Origin: Caulobacteraceae bacterium
Lineage (GTDB): Bacteria; Pseudomonadota; Alphaproteobacteria; Caulobacterales; Caulobacteraceae
Length of the DNA: 64,000 nt
Direction: 5' to 3'
Assembly (NCBI GenBank): GCA_030446805.1
Contig: JAUJMO010000001.1
Span: 1,596,689 to 1,660,688, forward strand
Positions 38,238-47,799 of this stretch are shown in pieces. The translations under genes and the position numbers were made by a program. The notes below the pieces were generated by a model. That model saw only the letters and a list, made by a program, of their open reading frames with translations. It was not told the origin of the DNA and made no database searches. Each line of letters begins with the position of its first letter. Positions within the stretch are counted from its first letter, which is position 1.

Positions 38238-39935
38238 ATGGCGACCTCTCCCTCTCTTGCCGGCCTGAGCGCGGCCGCGCGCGACGGCCGCACCTGGCCG
38301 TTCGAACAAGCCCGCAACCTGCTGGCGCGTCTGGTGCGGGTGCGCTTGCACCCCGACGAACATGCCGGAGCGGAGCCGCTGCTGGGCTCCGGCCAGGTCG
38401 CCGCCGCCCTGGACCGCTTCCCCGCTCTGCAGCGGCCGGTGGTCTTCGAGACCGGCTACGGGCCCTCCGGCTTGCCGCACATCGGCACCTTCGGCGAGGT
38501 GGCGCGCACCACCATGGTGCGCACCGCCTTTCGTGCGCTTACCGAGGACGCCTGGCCCACCCGCCTGATCTGCTTCAGCGACGACATGGACGGCCTGCGC
38601 AAGGTCCCGGACAACATTCCGGGTCCGGAGCGGTTGATCCCCGACCTGGGCCTGCCGCTGACCGCGGTACGGGACCCGTTCGAAGACGGCGCAGGCCCTT
38701 GTCATGGCAGCTTCGGCCGGCACAACAACGCCGAGCTCCGCCGCTTCCTCGATCGCTTCGGCTTTGATTACGAGTTCCTGTCCTCCACCGACGCCTACCG
38801 CTCGGGGATGTTCGACGACGCCCTGCGCCGCGCGCTCCAGCGCTTCGACGAGATCCAGGCGGTCATGCTCCCCACGCTCGGCCCCGACCGGCGCGCCACC
38901 TACTCGCCCTTCCTGCCGATCAGCCCCACCACCGGCCGCGTGCTCCAGGTTCCCACGCTCGAGCGGAACCCGGAAGACGGAACCATCGTCTTCGAAGATG
39001 AGGACGGGACCCGTGTCGAGACCCCCGTCACCGGCGGCCGGGTCAAGCTGCAGTGGAAGCCCGACTGGGCCATGCGCTGGGCCGCCTTGGGCGTCGATTA
39101 CGAAATGAGCGGCAAGGACCTGATCGACAGCGTCAAGGCCGCTTCCCGCATCTGCCGCATCCTGGGCGCCGAACCACCCCAGCCCTACACCTTCGAGCTC
39201 TTCCTGGACGAAGCCGGGGCCAAGATCAGCAAGTCCAAAGGCAACGGCCTGGGCATGGAGGACTGGCTTCGCTACGGCGCCCCCGAAAGCCTCGCCTTTT
39301 ACATGTTCCAGAACCCCCGCGCGGCCAAGTCGCTGGGCTACTCCGTCGTCCCCCGCGCCGCCGACGACTACCTGTCCAACCTCGACGCCTATCCGGGCCA
39401 GGAGCCCGCCAAGCGACTCGACAACCCCGTGTGGTCTGTCCACGCTGGCCATCCGCCCGAGCGCGGCAGCCCCGTCTCCTTCGGCCTGCTGCTCAATTTG
39501 GCTTCCGTGGCCAACGCCGCGGACAAGGTCGTCCTCTGGCGCTACCTCGCCCGCTACCTTCCTGGCGCCACGCCGGAGCGCGAGCCCTCGCTGGACCAGC
39601 TCACCGACTACGCCGTCCGCTACTATACCGACTTCGTCGCCCCTACGCGCCGGCGCCGCGCCCCGAACGCCCAGGAGCGCGCCGCCATGTCCGACCTCCG
39701 CGCCCGTCTGGCCGTTCTTCCATCCGACCTGTCCGACGGCGAAACCATCCAGAACGAGGTCTATGCGGTCGGCAAGGCCCACGCCTTTGACCCGCTTCGG
39801 GCCTGGTTCCAGGGTCTCTACGAAGTCCTCCTCGGCCAAAGCCAGGGCCCGAGGTTCGGCTCCTTCGCGGCGGTCTACGGCCTGCCCGAGACGATCGCTC
39901 TGCTGGACGAGGCGCTGGGCGGCGCTCCCGCCTAA
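38238..39935 (+). CDS. lysS: Lysyl-tRNA synthetase, class I
   Basis: A 565-residue class I LysRS, the archaeal-type enzyme also found in many alphaproteobacteria instead of the class II form. The HIGH-type motif is PHIGTF with H81, and the KMSKS-type motif is KISKSKGNG from K329. The lysine pocket lies in ETGYGPSGLPHIG and the C-terminal half is the alpha-helical anticodon-binding cage. The gene starts 46 bp after the M28 peptidase gene. It supports placement in the alphaproteobacteria. Confidence 0.95.
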   Translation: MATSPSLAGLSAAARDGRTWPFEQARNLLARLVRVRLHPDEHAGAEPLLGSGQVAAALDRFPALQRPVVFETGYGPSGLPHIGTFGEVARTTMVRTAFRALTEDAWPTRLICFSDDMDGLRKVPDNIPGPERLIPDLGLPLTAVRDPFEDGAGPCHGSFGRHNNAELRRFLDRFGFDYEFLSSTDAYRSGMFDDALRRALQRFDEIQAVMLPTLGPDRRATYSPFLPISPTTGRVLQVPTLERNPEDGTIVFEDEDGTRVETPVTGGRVKLQWKPDWAMRWAALGVDYEMSGKDLIDSVKAASRICRILGAEPPQPYTFELFLDEAGAKISKSKGNGLGMEDWLRYGAPESLAFYMFQNPRAAKSLGYSVVPRAADDYLSNLDAYPGQEPAKRLDNPVWSVHAGHPPERGSPVSFGLLLNLASVANAADKVVLWRYLARYLPGATPEREPSLDQLTDYAVRYYTDFVAPTRRRRAPNAQERAAMSDLRARLAVLPSDLSDGETIQNEVYAVGKAHAFDPLRAWFQGLYEVLLGQSQGPRFGSFAAVYGLPETIALLDEALGGAPA

Positions 39936-40072
39936 TCGCTAACGTCCAGGGTCTCCAGGCTGAACGCCCCTTGGCTGGGCGGGCTCTCGGTCACCGATCG
40001 CCCGGAACATCGGTCGCATGTTGCTCCCCCGCGATCCGCGCTTAAGCTGGGGCGGACGATAGGAGCCGGATC

Positions 40073-41419
40073 ATGATTGGGAAGACCTGCGCGCTGGCGG
40101 CCGGCATCACTGCCATGGCCGGTGCTGCCAGCGCACAAACGCCGGCGGCCGAACCGCGGATCACCTTGATCCACGCCGGGACCGTGCTCGACCGCCCGGG
40201 TCAGCCGCCCCGCCGCAACGTCACCCTGGTGGTGACCAAGGGTCGGATCACGGCGGTCAATCCGGGCTTCACCGATCCGGCGGCCCTCTCCTCGGCCGGC
40301 AAGGTCGAGGTCATCGATCTCCGCGACCGCTTCGTCCTGCCCGGCCTGATCGACAGCCACGTGCACCTGGACAGCGACCGGGCGGGCGAGGCCGGCCTGT
40401 TGGAAGGTCTCACCAACAACGCCCCTTATTTCACCATCCAGGCGGCTGTGAACGCCCGCAAGACGCTGGACGCGGGCTTCACCACCGTGCGCAATCTGGG
40501 CGACAGCTCGGGGGCGACCCTGGCGCTGCGCGACGCCGTGGCCGCCGGCCAGTTGCCCGGGCCGCGCATCGTGGACGCGGGCCGCTCGATCGGGACCACC
40601 TCCGGCCACGTCGACAGCCGGCTGGGGCTGGCCGACGAGGTCCGCGACGCCCATTCCGCCGAAAACACCTGCAACGGACCGGAGTCCTGCCGCGAAGCCG
40701 TCCGGCTGCAGGTCGGCCGCGGCGTGGACGTGATCAAGATCGCCACCACCGGCGGGGTCAACAGCCGCATCGGGGCGGGCCTGGGTCAGCAGATGTTCGA
40801 TGACGAGGCCAAGGCGATCATCGACACCGCCCACCAGCTCGGCAAAAAGGTCGCCGTCCACGCTCATGGGGCGGACGGGGTCAAGCTGGCGCTCCGCTAT
40901 GGCGCGGACTCCATCGAGCACGGCACTCTGATGGATCCGGAGTCGATCGCGCTGTTCAAGCGCACGGGGGCCTACTATGTGCCCACGCTGTCCACGGTGA
41001 ACGGCTACTTGGAGCGCATCGCCGCCGACCCCAACGCCTATCCGCCCGCCGTCCGGGCCAAGATCGACTTCCGCATCGGGATCACCGGCGACGCGCTGCG
41101 CAAGGCCGTCCCCGCCGGGGTCAAGGTGGCCTTCGGCACCGACGCCGGCGTTTCCAAGCACGGCCGCAACGCCGACGAGTTCGAACTCATGGTCCGCCAC
41201 GGCATGACGCCGGCCACCGCCATCCATGCGGCCACCGTAAACGCCGCCGACCTGCTCGGTCTGGCCGCCGAGCTGGGCTCCCTGGAGCCCGGCAAGCGCG
41301 CCGATCTGATCGCCGTGCAGGGCGATCCGCTCCAGGACGTGACGGTGCTCAAGCGGGTGGCCTTCGTCATGAAGGACGGGATCGTGCACAAGGATGCGCG
41401 AAGCGCTCCGGCCCGCTAA
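40073..41419 (+). CDS. Secreted amidohydrolase (Xaa-Arg/Lys dipeptidase-like)
   Basis: A 448-residue amidohydrolase-superfamily enzyme with a signal peptide (cleavage near ASAQ). Metal ligands are H96 and H98 in DSHVHLDS, the bridging lysine in VIKIATTGG, histidines in AVHAHG and SIEHGT, and the catalytic aspartate in FGTDAGV. Closely worded Caulobacter proteins were shown to release C-terminal arginine or lysine from dipeptides and were long annotated as imidazolonepropionase or prolidase. That substrate is an inference here. Confidence 0.88.
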   Translation: MIGKTCALAAGITAMAGAASAQTPAAEPRITLIHAGTVLDRPGQPPRRNVTLVVTKGRITAVNPGFTDPAALSSAGKVEVIDLRDRFVLPGLIDSHVHLDSDRAGEAGLLEGLTNNAPYFTIQAAVNARKTLDAGFTTVRNLGDSSGATLALRDAVAAGQLPGPRIVDAGRSIGTTSGHVDSRLGLADEVRDAHSAENTCNGPESCREAVRLQVGRGVDVIKIATTGGVNSRIGAGLGQQMFDDEAKAIIDTAHQLGKKVAVHAHGADGVKLALRYGADSIEHGTLMDPESIALFKRTGAYYVPTLSTVNGYLERIAADPNAYPPAVRAKIDFRIGITGDALRKAVPAGVKVAFGTDAGVSKHGRNADEFELMVRHGMTPATAIHAATVNAADLLGLAAELGSLEPGKRADLIAVQGDPLQDVTVLKRVAFVMKDGIVHKDARSAPAR

Positions 41420-41428
41420 AGCCGGCGG

Positions 41429-42457
41429 ATGCCGCGCCGCCCCCGTCCGACCCGCTTCGAGCCCGACCAGAGCACCACCGCCCCGCCCCTGCCCAAGCGG
41501 CGGGGCCGCGGTCTCGGCCGCCTCCTGGTCGACATCGTGCTGCTCTCGGTCCTGATCGTGCTGGGCGTGACGCTTGCCTACCGCTTCATCCCTCCGCCCG
41601 TCACCCTGCTCATGATCCAGCGCGCCGGCGAGAACGGGATCCGCAAGGACTGGCGCTCGCTGGAGCGTATCGACGCCGACCTGGTCCACGCCGTGGTCGC
41701 CGCCGAGGACAGCCGCTTCTGCTCCCACAACGGCTTCGACGTGGAGGCCATCAAAAAGGCGATGGAGGCCAATGAGAACTCCACCAAGGTCCGCGGCGGC
41801 TCCACCATCACGCAGCAGACCGCCAAGAACGTCTTCCTCTGGCCCCAGCGTTCCTGGCTTCGCAAGGGCCTGGAGGCGGGCTTCACCGGCCTGATCGAGG
41901 TGGTCTGGGGCAAGCCCCGCATCATGGAGGTCTATCTCAACGTCGTGGAATGGGCGCCGGGCGTCTACGGCGCCGAGGCGGCGGCCCAGAGGTGGTTCGG
42001 CAAAAGCGCCGCCAGCCTCACGCGCTCGGAGGCGGCGCGCCTGGCCGCGATCCTGCCGGCGCCCCGCCGCTACAAGGCCGCCCCGCCCGGACCCTATGTC
42101 CGACGCCGGTCGGGGCGGATCGCGCGCGCCATCCAGGTGGTGCGCGACGATGGCCTGTCCTCCTGCGCCTTTGACGGAATCCGCCGCACGGACGGGGGTA
42201 CGGAAACGCCGGAACCTCGGCGCCGTCGCGCGCCCGCCAACCAGGATGTGCTGGACGCCGCCCGCAACCCGGATACCGAGTCCGAGGCCCCGGTGGGTGC
42301 GCCCCCGCCCCCGCCCGAACCGGAGCTCCCCGCCGGCCTCCCTCCGGAAGACCCCGCCCCCGAGCTCCCGCCCGAAGCGGTCGAACCCGAGCCTGGGCCG
42401 GAGCTCGCCCCGCCGGAGGTCGAACCTGCACCCGACCTCCCCACCGGCCCCGCATAG
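41429..42457 (+). CDS. mtgA: Monofunctional peptidoglycan glycosyltransferase with a proline-rich tail
   Basis: A 342-residue GT51 enzyme polymerising lipid II. It has an N-terminal membrane helix (VDIVLLSVLIVLGVTLAY), the catalytic glutamate in VAAEDSRFCSHNGFD, GGSTITQQTAKNVFLW with the second glutamate region, and RIMEVYLNVVEW. The family is usually about 230-260 residues. Here residues ~245-342 form a Pro/Glu-rich extension with no domain. It starts nine bases after the amidohydrolase stop and is probably co-transcribed. Confidence 0.93.
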   Translation: MPRRPRPTRFEPDQSTTAPPLPKRRGRGLGRLLVDIVLLSVLIVLGVTLAYRFIPPPVTLLMIQRAGENGIRKDWRSLERIDADLVHAVVAAEDSRFCSHNGFDVEAIKKAMEANENSTKVRGGSTITQQTAKNVFLWPQRSWLRKGLEAGFTGLIEVVWGKPRIMEVYLNVVEWAPGVYGAEAAAQRWFGKSAASLTRSEAARLAAILPAPRRYKAAPPGPYVRRRSGRIARAIQVVRDDGLSSCAFDGIRRTDGGTETPEPRRRRAPANQDVLDAARNPDTESEAPVGAPPPPPEPELPAGLPPEDPAPELPPEAVEPEPGPELAPPEVEPAPDLPTGPA

Positions 42458-42584
42458 GCGTGAAGCGCGCTTCGTTCCCCTGCGTCTTCGAACCGCTTGA
42501 CGCACGCCGCCGGCCTGCGCTCCATGCACGCCCGACGCGAACTCAGGGTCGGCCACGCTCGCCGACGCGCACAAGGACAGCCCG

Positions 42585-44597
42585 ATGAAACGCCGACTTC
42601 TCTCCGCCGCCGCGGGCCTGGCCCTTAGCGCCTCCCTCGCCAGCTGCGCGGTGACCACCGGCGAGCAGGCCGCCGCCGGGATGGCGCGGATGGACGGCCC
42701 GGCCGCCTCCCAGACCGGCGCCGGTCTGGCCCAGCCCACCACCGATTCCGTTGAAGACGCCGCTCGCACGGACCAGAACACCGCCCAGGTGCTGGAAGGC
42801 GCGGTGGAGCCCGCTGTCACCGGCTCGGCGGCGCCCACGCCCAACGCCCTGCCCAGCTTCCCCGCCACCATTGCGGGCGCCCGCGCCTTTGTGGCCGACG
42901 CCGAGCAGCGCCTGTCCCGCGCCGGCGAGTTCGCCAATCGGGCCGCCTGGGTGCGCGCCAACTTCATCACCGACGACACCCAGTGGCTGGAGACCAAGGC
43001 CGGCGGGGAATTCAACGAAATGGCCTCGCGCCTGGCCAAGTCCGCCGCGCGCTACAACCGCCTCGCGGGCCTGGATCCCGAAACCACGCGCAAGCTGCAG
43101 CTGCTCCAGCGCGCCCTGGTCCTGCCCGCCCCGGCGCGCTCCGGCGCCGCCGACCAACTGGCGGCGCTCGGCACCAGGCTCGACAGCACCTATTCGACGG
43201 GCAAATTCACCTACAAGGGCAAGACCCTCACCCTGAACGACGCCGAGGACATCCTGGCCTCCTCGCGTGATCCGGCTGAACTGGAGGCCGTCTACGAAGG
43301 GTGGCGGACCATCGCCGTCCCCATGAAGGACGACTACGCCCAGCTGGTCACCCTGGCCAACGAAGGCTCCCGCGAGTTGGGCTACTCCGACACCGGCGCG
43401 CTCTGGCGCTCCTGGTACGACATGGAGCCGCAAGCCTTTGCCGCCGAAACCGACCGGCTCTGGACTCAGGTCCAGCCGCTCTATCAGAACCTGCACTGCT
43501 ACGTTCGGGCACGACTGAACGCCAAATACGGCGACGCCGTCCAGCCGGAGACCGGCCCGATCCGCGCCGACCTGCTGGGCAATATGTGGGCCCAGCAATG
43601 GGGCAACATCTACGACGTGGTCGCCCCCAAGACCGGCGCCGGCCTGGGCTACGACGTCGACAAGCTGCTGGTCGCCAAGAAGTACACGCCCGAGAAGATG
43701 GTCCGCACCGGCGAGGCCTTCTACACCTCCTTGGGCCTCGATCCCCTGCCGGAGACCTTCTGGCGGCGGTCCCTGATCACCCGCCCGCGGGATCGCGAGG
43801 TGGTCTGTCACGCCTCGGCTTGGAACATCGACGACGCCGAGGACATCCGCATCAAGATGTGCACCAAGGTGAACGCGGAGGATTTCCAGACGGTCCACCA
43901 CGAGCTTGGCCACAACTACTACCAGCGCGCCTACAAGGACCAGCCCTACCTGTACAGGGGCGGCGCCAACGACGGCTTCCATGAAGCCATCGGCGACTTC
44001 GTCTCTTTGTCGGTGGTCACGCCGGAATATCTGAAGCAGATCGGCCTGATCGAGAAGGCGCCGGGCGCCCAGGCCGACATTCCCTTCCTGCTGCGGCAGG
44101 CGATGGACGGCGTGGCCTTTCTGCCGTTCGGCTTGATGGTGGATCGTTGGCGTTGGGACGTCTTCTCCGGCAAGACCACGCCCGAGCAGTACAACCAGCG
44201 CTGGTGGGAGCTGGTTCGACAGTACCAGGGCCTGACGCCCCCGGGCGAGCGGCCGGCCAACGCCTTCGATCCCGGGGCCAAGTACCACGTGCCCGGCAAC
44301 ACGCCCTATACGCGCTATTTCCTGGCGCGGATCTACCAGTACCAGTTCCACCGCGCGGCTTGCCAGCAGGCCGGCTGGACCGGGCCGCTGCACCGCTGCT
44401 CCATCTACGGCGACAAGGAGGTGGGGCGGAAGTTCAACGCCATGCTGGAGATGGGCCAGTCGCGCCCCTCGCCGGAGGCGCTCGCCGCCTTCACCGGCCA
44501 GCGCGAGACGGACGCCAGCGCCATGACGGCCTATTTCGCGCCGCTGAACACCTGGCTGACCCAGCAGAACCGCGGCCAGAACTGCGGCTGGAGCTGA
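42585..44597 (+). CDS. M2-family peptidyl-dipeptidase lipoprotein (ACE-like)
   Basis: A 670-residue zinc dipeptidyl carboxypeptidase related to angiotensin-converting enzyme. The lipobox LASC near residue 21 predicts a lipid-anchored envelope protein. A variable linker follows, then the M2 domain with H439-E440-L-G-H443 (HHELGHNYY) and the third zinc ligand in GFHEAIGDF. DTGALWRSWYDME and KYHVPGNTPYTRYFLARI are further family blocks. A strong hairpin follows the stop. Bacterial M2 enzymes trim peptides; physiological targets are unknown. Confidence 0.93.
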   Translation: MKRRLLSAAAGLALSASLASCAVTTGEQAAAGMARMDGPAASQTGAGLAQPTTDSVEDAARTDQNTAQVLEGAVEPAVTGSAAPTPNALPSFPATIAGARAFVADAEQRLSRAGEFANRAAWVRANFITDDTQWLETKAGGEFNEMASRLAKSAARYNRLAGLDPETTRKLQLLQRALVLPAPARSGAADQLAALGTRLDSTYSTGKFTYKGKTLTLNDAEDILASSRDPAELEAVYEGWRTIAVPMKDDYAQLVTLANEGSRELGYSDTGALWRSWYDMEPQAFAAETDRLWTQVQPLYQNLHCYVRARLNAKYGDAVQPETGPIRADLLGNMWAQQWGNIYDVVAPKTGAGLGYDVDKLLVAKKYTPEKMVRTGEAFYTSLGLDPLPETFWRRSLITRPRDREVVCHASAWNIDDAEDIRIKMCTKVNAEDFQTVHHELGHNYYQRAYKDQPYLYRGGANDGFHEAIGDFVSLSVVTPEYLKQIGLIEKAPGAQADIPFLLRQAMDGVAFLPFGLMVDRWRWDVFSGKTTPEQYNQRWWELVRQYQGLTPPGERPANAFDPGAKYHVPGNTPYTRYFLARIYQYQFHRAACQQAGWTGPLHRCSIYGDKEVGRKFNAMLEMGQSRPSPEALAAFTGQRETDASAMTAYFAPLNTWLTQQNRGQNCGWS

Positions 44598-44609
44598 TCG
44601 GAGCCGTCC

Positions 44610-44638
44610 GTCCCGGAGCGGGTGCGCCGCTCCGGGAC
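44610..44638. terminator. Hairpin terminator after the M2 peptidase
   Basis: GTCCCGGAGCGG (44610-44621) pairs perfectly over 12 bp with CCGCTCCGGGAC (44627-44638) around a five-base loop, 12 bp after the stop codon. A short A-run follows instead of a T-run, so termination may need Rho or act on the other strand. Confidence 0.6.
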
Positions 44639-44657
44639 GAAAACTTAAGGATTCCCC

Positions 44658-44697
44658 CTCACCCTGGTTCCTGGGCGGGGTGCGCCCGCAGGGTGAG
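44658..44697 (+). promoter_or_regulatory. Leader stem covering the ribosome-binding site of the 44700 gene
   Basis: CTCACCCTG (44658-44666) pairs with CAGGGTGAG (44689-44697), with an inner GGGCG/CGCCC hairpin. The right arm contains the only Shine-Dalgarno-like sequence (AGGGTGAG) for the ATG at 44700. In the folded state the ribosome site would be masked, which could make translation depend on temperature, a protein or coupling. Confidence 0.45.
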
Positions 44698-44699
44698 AC

Positions 44700-46562
44700 A
44701 TGGGGATCAGGGGACTAGGCCGGCGTTTTCTCGGGCGCGCGCTCCGTAATCAACGGGGCGGTATCGTGGTCACGGCCGCCTTCGCCCTGATGCCTATCAC
44801 CATGCTCGCCTTCGCCGCGGTCGAGTTCCACAACTTCACCCGCCACCGCACCGTGCTGCAGGACGCCCTGGATACCGCGGCCATGGCCGTCGCCCGCGCG
44901 CCCCTCACCGCCACGGAGGCGGAACTGCGGGACATCTACGTCGCCGTCCTGAAATCCCACCTGGAGCTCAAGCCCGGACTGGTCACCCTCGTCGAAGCCG
45001 CGCCGGACCCGGTCACCGGTAAGGGCGGCAAGCCCGAGCTCACCTACGTCAACGGTCGCGTCACAGCGAACGCCACCCTGGAGATCAGTCCGATCATCGC
45101 CAACTTCTTCATCGAGGGCGACGTGCTCGTCAGCGGCGGCTCGCAAGTCCTGCGGGAGGTCCGCGGCGTCGAGGTGGCCCTGGTCTTGGACACCACCGGC
45201 TCGATGGAGGAGAACAACCGGATCGGCATCGCCAAGGAGGCGGCCACCAACTTCGTCAATCTGATCGGCGAGGCCGCTTCGAATTCGAACAATCCCCAAA
45301 GCGTGCGGATCTCCATCGTTCCTTTCGCCAACGCGGTCAATGCCGGCGCGTCATACCAGACCGCGAGCTGGATCGACGGCGCCGGGGCTTCGCCGATCCA
45401 CAACGAGATCTTCTCCGACGCCCGCGGCGGCGCGGTCTCCGCGAACCGCTTCGACCTCCTTGGCCAGATGCAGATCCCCTGGGCGGGGTGCGTCGAAAGC
45501 CGCCCCATGCCGTACGACATCCAGGACACCGCCCCCAGCAGCGGCACGCCGGCGACCCTGTTCGTGCCCTACTTCGCGCCGGATCTCATCGACTGGGTGC
45601 CTTATGTGAAGCGGCCCGGGTCGCCTAACGCCGCCTACGTCAATCGTTGGACCAGCGACCTGCACGCACGCTTCCACAACATGCGAAACGGGGACTTCAC
45701 GGGCGACGCCTCCGCCATGCTGCAAGCCTACCGGCTCAACAACGACTACCTGCCCGATGTGGAGCCCGCGATTCAAACCTATAGTCCGAAGCGGGATACT
45801 CTGGGGGGATACTGGCCCGGGTTCAGACCTCCTAACAAACATCCCAATGGGTACATCGACTATGAGAACTTCACCACCCAGTTCTTGTCGTATCTGGGAG
45901 TCACCGACTTCAGCGTGAGTGCGTTGACGCTCCTCGGCAACAACGCCGCCACCAAGATCACCGCCAAATACACCAAGGCGAACATCGACGCGGAGGTCGC
46001 GGCCGGCCGCTTCGACCGAACCAGCCTGATCGAGGGGCCGAACGCCGGCTGCCGGATGAAGCCCGTCACACCTCTCACCTCGGACCTGACCAAGGTGAAG
46101 ACCGCGATCAGAGACATGACCACCGGGGGCGGAACCAACATCCCGATGGGCCTGATGTGGGGCTGGCACACGCTGTCGCCCAACGCTCCCTTCGCCGACG
46201 GCGCCGCGTACGGGACCAGGGGAACGACCAAGATCATCATCCTGATGACCGATGGCGCCAACGACACAGGCAGCATCTATTCGGCCGTAGGTTTCCCCTG
46301 GCAAAAGCGGCTGGGAGACACCGCCGACGGGGCGGCGGTCAGCTCCGCGCTGAACGGCCGGCTGGCGGCTCTTTGCGACAACGTCAAAGCCCAGAAGATC
46401 GTCCTCTACACGATCCGGGTGGAGATGACGGGGGACAACACCCTGCTCCAGACCTGCGCCACCGACGCCACCAAGGCCTACGACGTCACGCAGGCCTCTG
46501 ATCTCGACAGCACCTTCAAGGAGATCGCGCGCTCCATCCAGAGGCTCAGGATCGAAGTCTGA
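44700..46562 (+). CDS. TadG-like protein with von Willebrand factor A domain
   Basis: A 620-residue membrane-anchored protein. The N terminus is TadE/TadG-like (NQRGGIVVTAAFALMPITML, then LQDALDTAAMAVAR). From about 155 a vWA domain starts with the MIDAS motif VLDTTGSMEE and continues to ILMTDGAND near 520. It is split by a long insertion at ~230-430 rich in aromatic and polar residues. Such proteins assist Flp pilus or surface-structure assembly. No other Tad gene is adjacent; the main Tad locus is 22 kb away. Base composition in the insertion is less GC-rich than its flanks. Confidence 0.85.
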   Translation: MGIRGLGRRFLGRALRNQRGGIVVTAAFALMPITMLAFAAVEFHNFTRHRTVLQDALDTAAMAVARAPLTATEAELRDIYVAVLKSHLELKPGLVTLVEAAPDPVTGKGGKPELTYVNGRVTANATLEISPIIANFFIEGDVLVSGGSQVLREVRGVEVALVLDTTGSMEENNRIGIAKEAATNFVNLIGEAASNSNNPQSVRISIVPFANAVNAGASYQTASWIDGAGASPIHNEIFSDARGGAVSANRFDLLGQMQIPWAGCVESRPMPYDIQDTAPSSGTPATLFVPYFAPDLIDWVPYVKRPGSPNAAYVNRWTSDLHARFHNMRNGDFTGDASAMLQAYRLNNDYLPDVEPAIQTYSPKRDTLGGYWPGFRPPNKHPNGYIDYENFTTQFLSYLGVTDFSVSALTLLGNNAATKITAKYTKANIDAEVAAGRFDRTSLIEGPNAGCRMKPVTPLTSDLTKVKTAIRDMTTGGGTNIPMGLMWGWHTLSPNAPFADGAAYGTRGTTKIIILMTDGANDTGSIYSAVGFPWQKRLGDTADGAAVSSALNGRLAALCDNVKAQKIVLYTIRVEMTGDNTLLQTCATDATKAYDVTQASDLDSTFKEIARSIQRLRIEV

Positions 46563-46747
46563 CGATCGACAGGTCTCGGCCCTTTGTTGCGCGATTGAGC
46601 ACACGCGAAGCTTCACCGTCGGAAGCCGCCAACCAGCCGGTAGGCCCAGCGCGCTCCGCCGCCACCCGGGGCCGCTCATGATCGGGCGCCGGACCAGAAC
46701 ACGGTCGGGCGGATCAGCTGCCCAGGTCGGCCCCCGAGCTCGCCGCC

Positions 46748-47701
46748 TCAGGCCAGCTTGATCTCGCGCAGCCGCTCCTTGAGGAAGTCCTCGGCCATGA
46801 TGGGCGGCTCGCCGCCTTCCGGACGGCCCGGGCCCGCGCGGCCCGGCAGCGCCTCGATCATGAATTCCGGCTCGAAATGCAGGAAAAAGGGCGTGGAATA
46901 GCGACTCACCCCCATCCGCTCCGGCGCGGGATTGACCACGCGGTGGCTGGTGGACGGGAGCACGCCGTTGGTCAGCCGCTGCAGCATGTCGCCGATATTG
47001 ACCACCAGAGCCCCAGGCGGGGGCGCGATCGGCAGCCACCGGCTGCTTCCGTCGTCGGTCTTGGCCAGGATCTCCAGCCCGGCTTCCTCGGCGCCCAGCA
47101 GCAGAGTGATGACATTGATGTCTTCGTGCGCCCCCGCCCGCACGTGGTTGGCGGCCGCCTCGCCCGTCACCGGCGGGTAGTGAAGCAGGCGCAGGATGCT
47201 GTTGCCCAGCCAAACCTTGTCCTCGAACCAGTCGGGCGGGAGATCCAGATGGCGAGCGACCGCCGACAATAGCTGAGCTCCCAAGGAGTCCAGGGCGGTG
47301 TAGAGTTCGCTCAAGCTCTCGCGGAAGCTCGTCACCTCGTCCGGCCAGACGTTGGGCGGCATATATCGGGCATAGGGGTGCCCGGGCGGCAGCTCCCGGC
47401 CCACGTGCCAGAACTCCTTCAGGTCGTGCGACGCGGCGCCTTTGGCCGTTTCCACGCCGAAGGGCGTGTAGCCGCGCGCGCCGCCCCGGCCCGCCAAATG
47501 GTAGCGCCGCTTGGTCTCGTCCGGGAGCGCGAAGACGGCCTTGGTGTCGGCCAGGGCGCGGTCGACCAGTTGCGGGTCCAGCCCGTGATCAGCCACCACG
47601 GCGAAGCCGTAGCGCTCGAAGGAGCCGCCCAGCTCGCGCGCGAAGCCGTCCGGATCGCTCTTGGACAAGTTCAAGGAGATGGGGGGAACAGCTAAGGTCA
47701 T
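46748..47701 (-). CDS. 2-oxoglutarate/Fe(II)-dependent oxygenase, isopenicillin N synthase family
   Basis: A 317-residue non-haem iron oxygenase of the IPNS-like family. An N-terminal DIOX_N-type domain (YGFAVVADHGLD) precedes a double-stranded beta-helix with the iron ligands H192 and D194 (AHEDINVITLL) and H253 (STSHRVVNP), and the co-substrate arginine in SRYSTPFF. The substrate is unknown; related bacterial proteins are annotated as ethylene-forming or flavonol-synthase-like without proof. The 185 bp beyond its stop (46563-46747) hold no recognisable gene. Confidence 0.9.
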   Translation of the reverse strand: MTLAVPPISLNLSKSDPDGFARELGGSFERYGFAVVADHGLDPQLVDRALADTKAVFALPDETKRRYHLAGRGGARGYTPFGVETAKGAASHDLKEFWHVGRELPPGHPYARYMPPNVWPDEVTSFRESLSELYTALDSLGAQLLSAVARHLDLPPDWFEDKVWLGNSILRLLHYPPVTGEAAANHVRAGAHEDINVITLLLGAEEAGLEILAKTDDGSSRWLPIAPPPGALVVNIGDMLQRLTNGVLPSTSHRVVNPAPERMGVSRYSTPFFLHFEPEFMIEALPGRAGPGRPEGGEPPIMAEDFLKERLREIKLA

Positions 47702-47799
47702 GAGGTGGCCTTATCCTCTCTCCTCCCGCTCCGAACAACCGGCGCCCCGGATGAACGCCCGCTGACCGGCGCCTTCAGGCCGGGTGAACAGCGGATGGG

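Noticed and set aside
38202..39839. 545-codon minus-strand frame opposite the lysyl-tRNA synthetase gene
   Set aside because: LysRS motifs are intact on the plus strand; the antisense product has no recognisable segment.
42462..42473. Palindrome GAAGCGCGCTTC after mtgA
   Set aside because: No loop and no T-run; a 12-base palindrome alone is weak evidence for a terminator or operator.
39932..43039. Very long minus-strand open frame (about 1,035 codons) opposite the amidohydrolase and MtgA genes
   Set aside because: It is antisense to genes with intact catalytic motifs, has Ala/Gly/Arg/His-rich random wording and no domains. Such frames are expected in GC-rich DNA.
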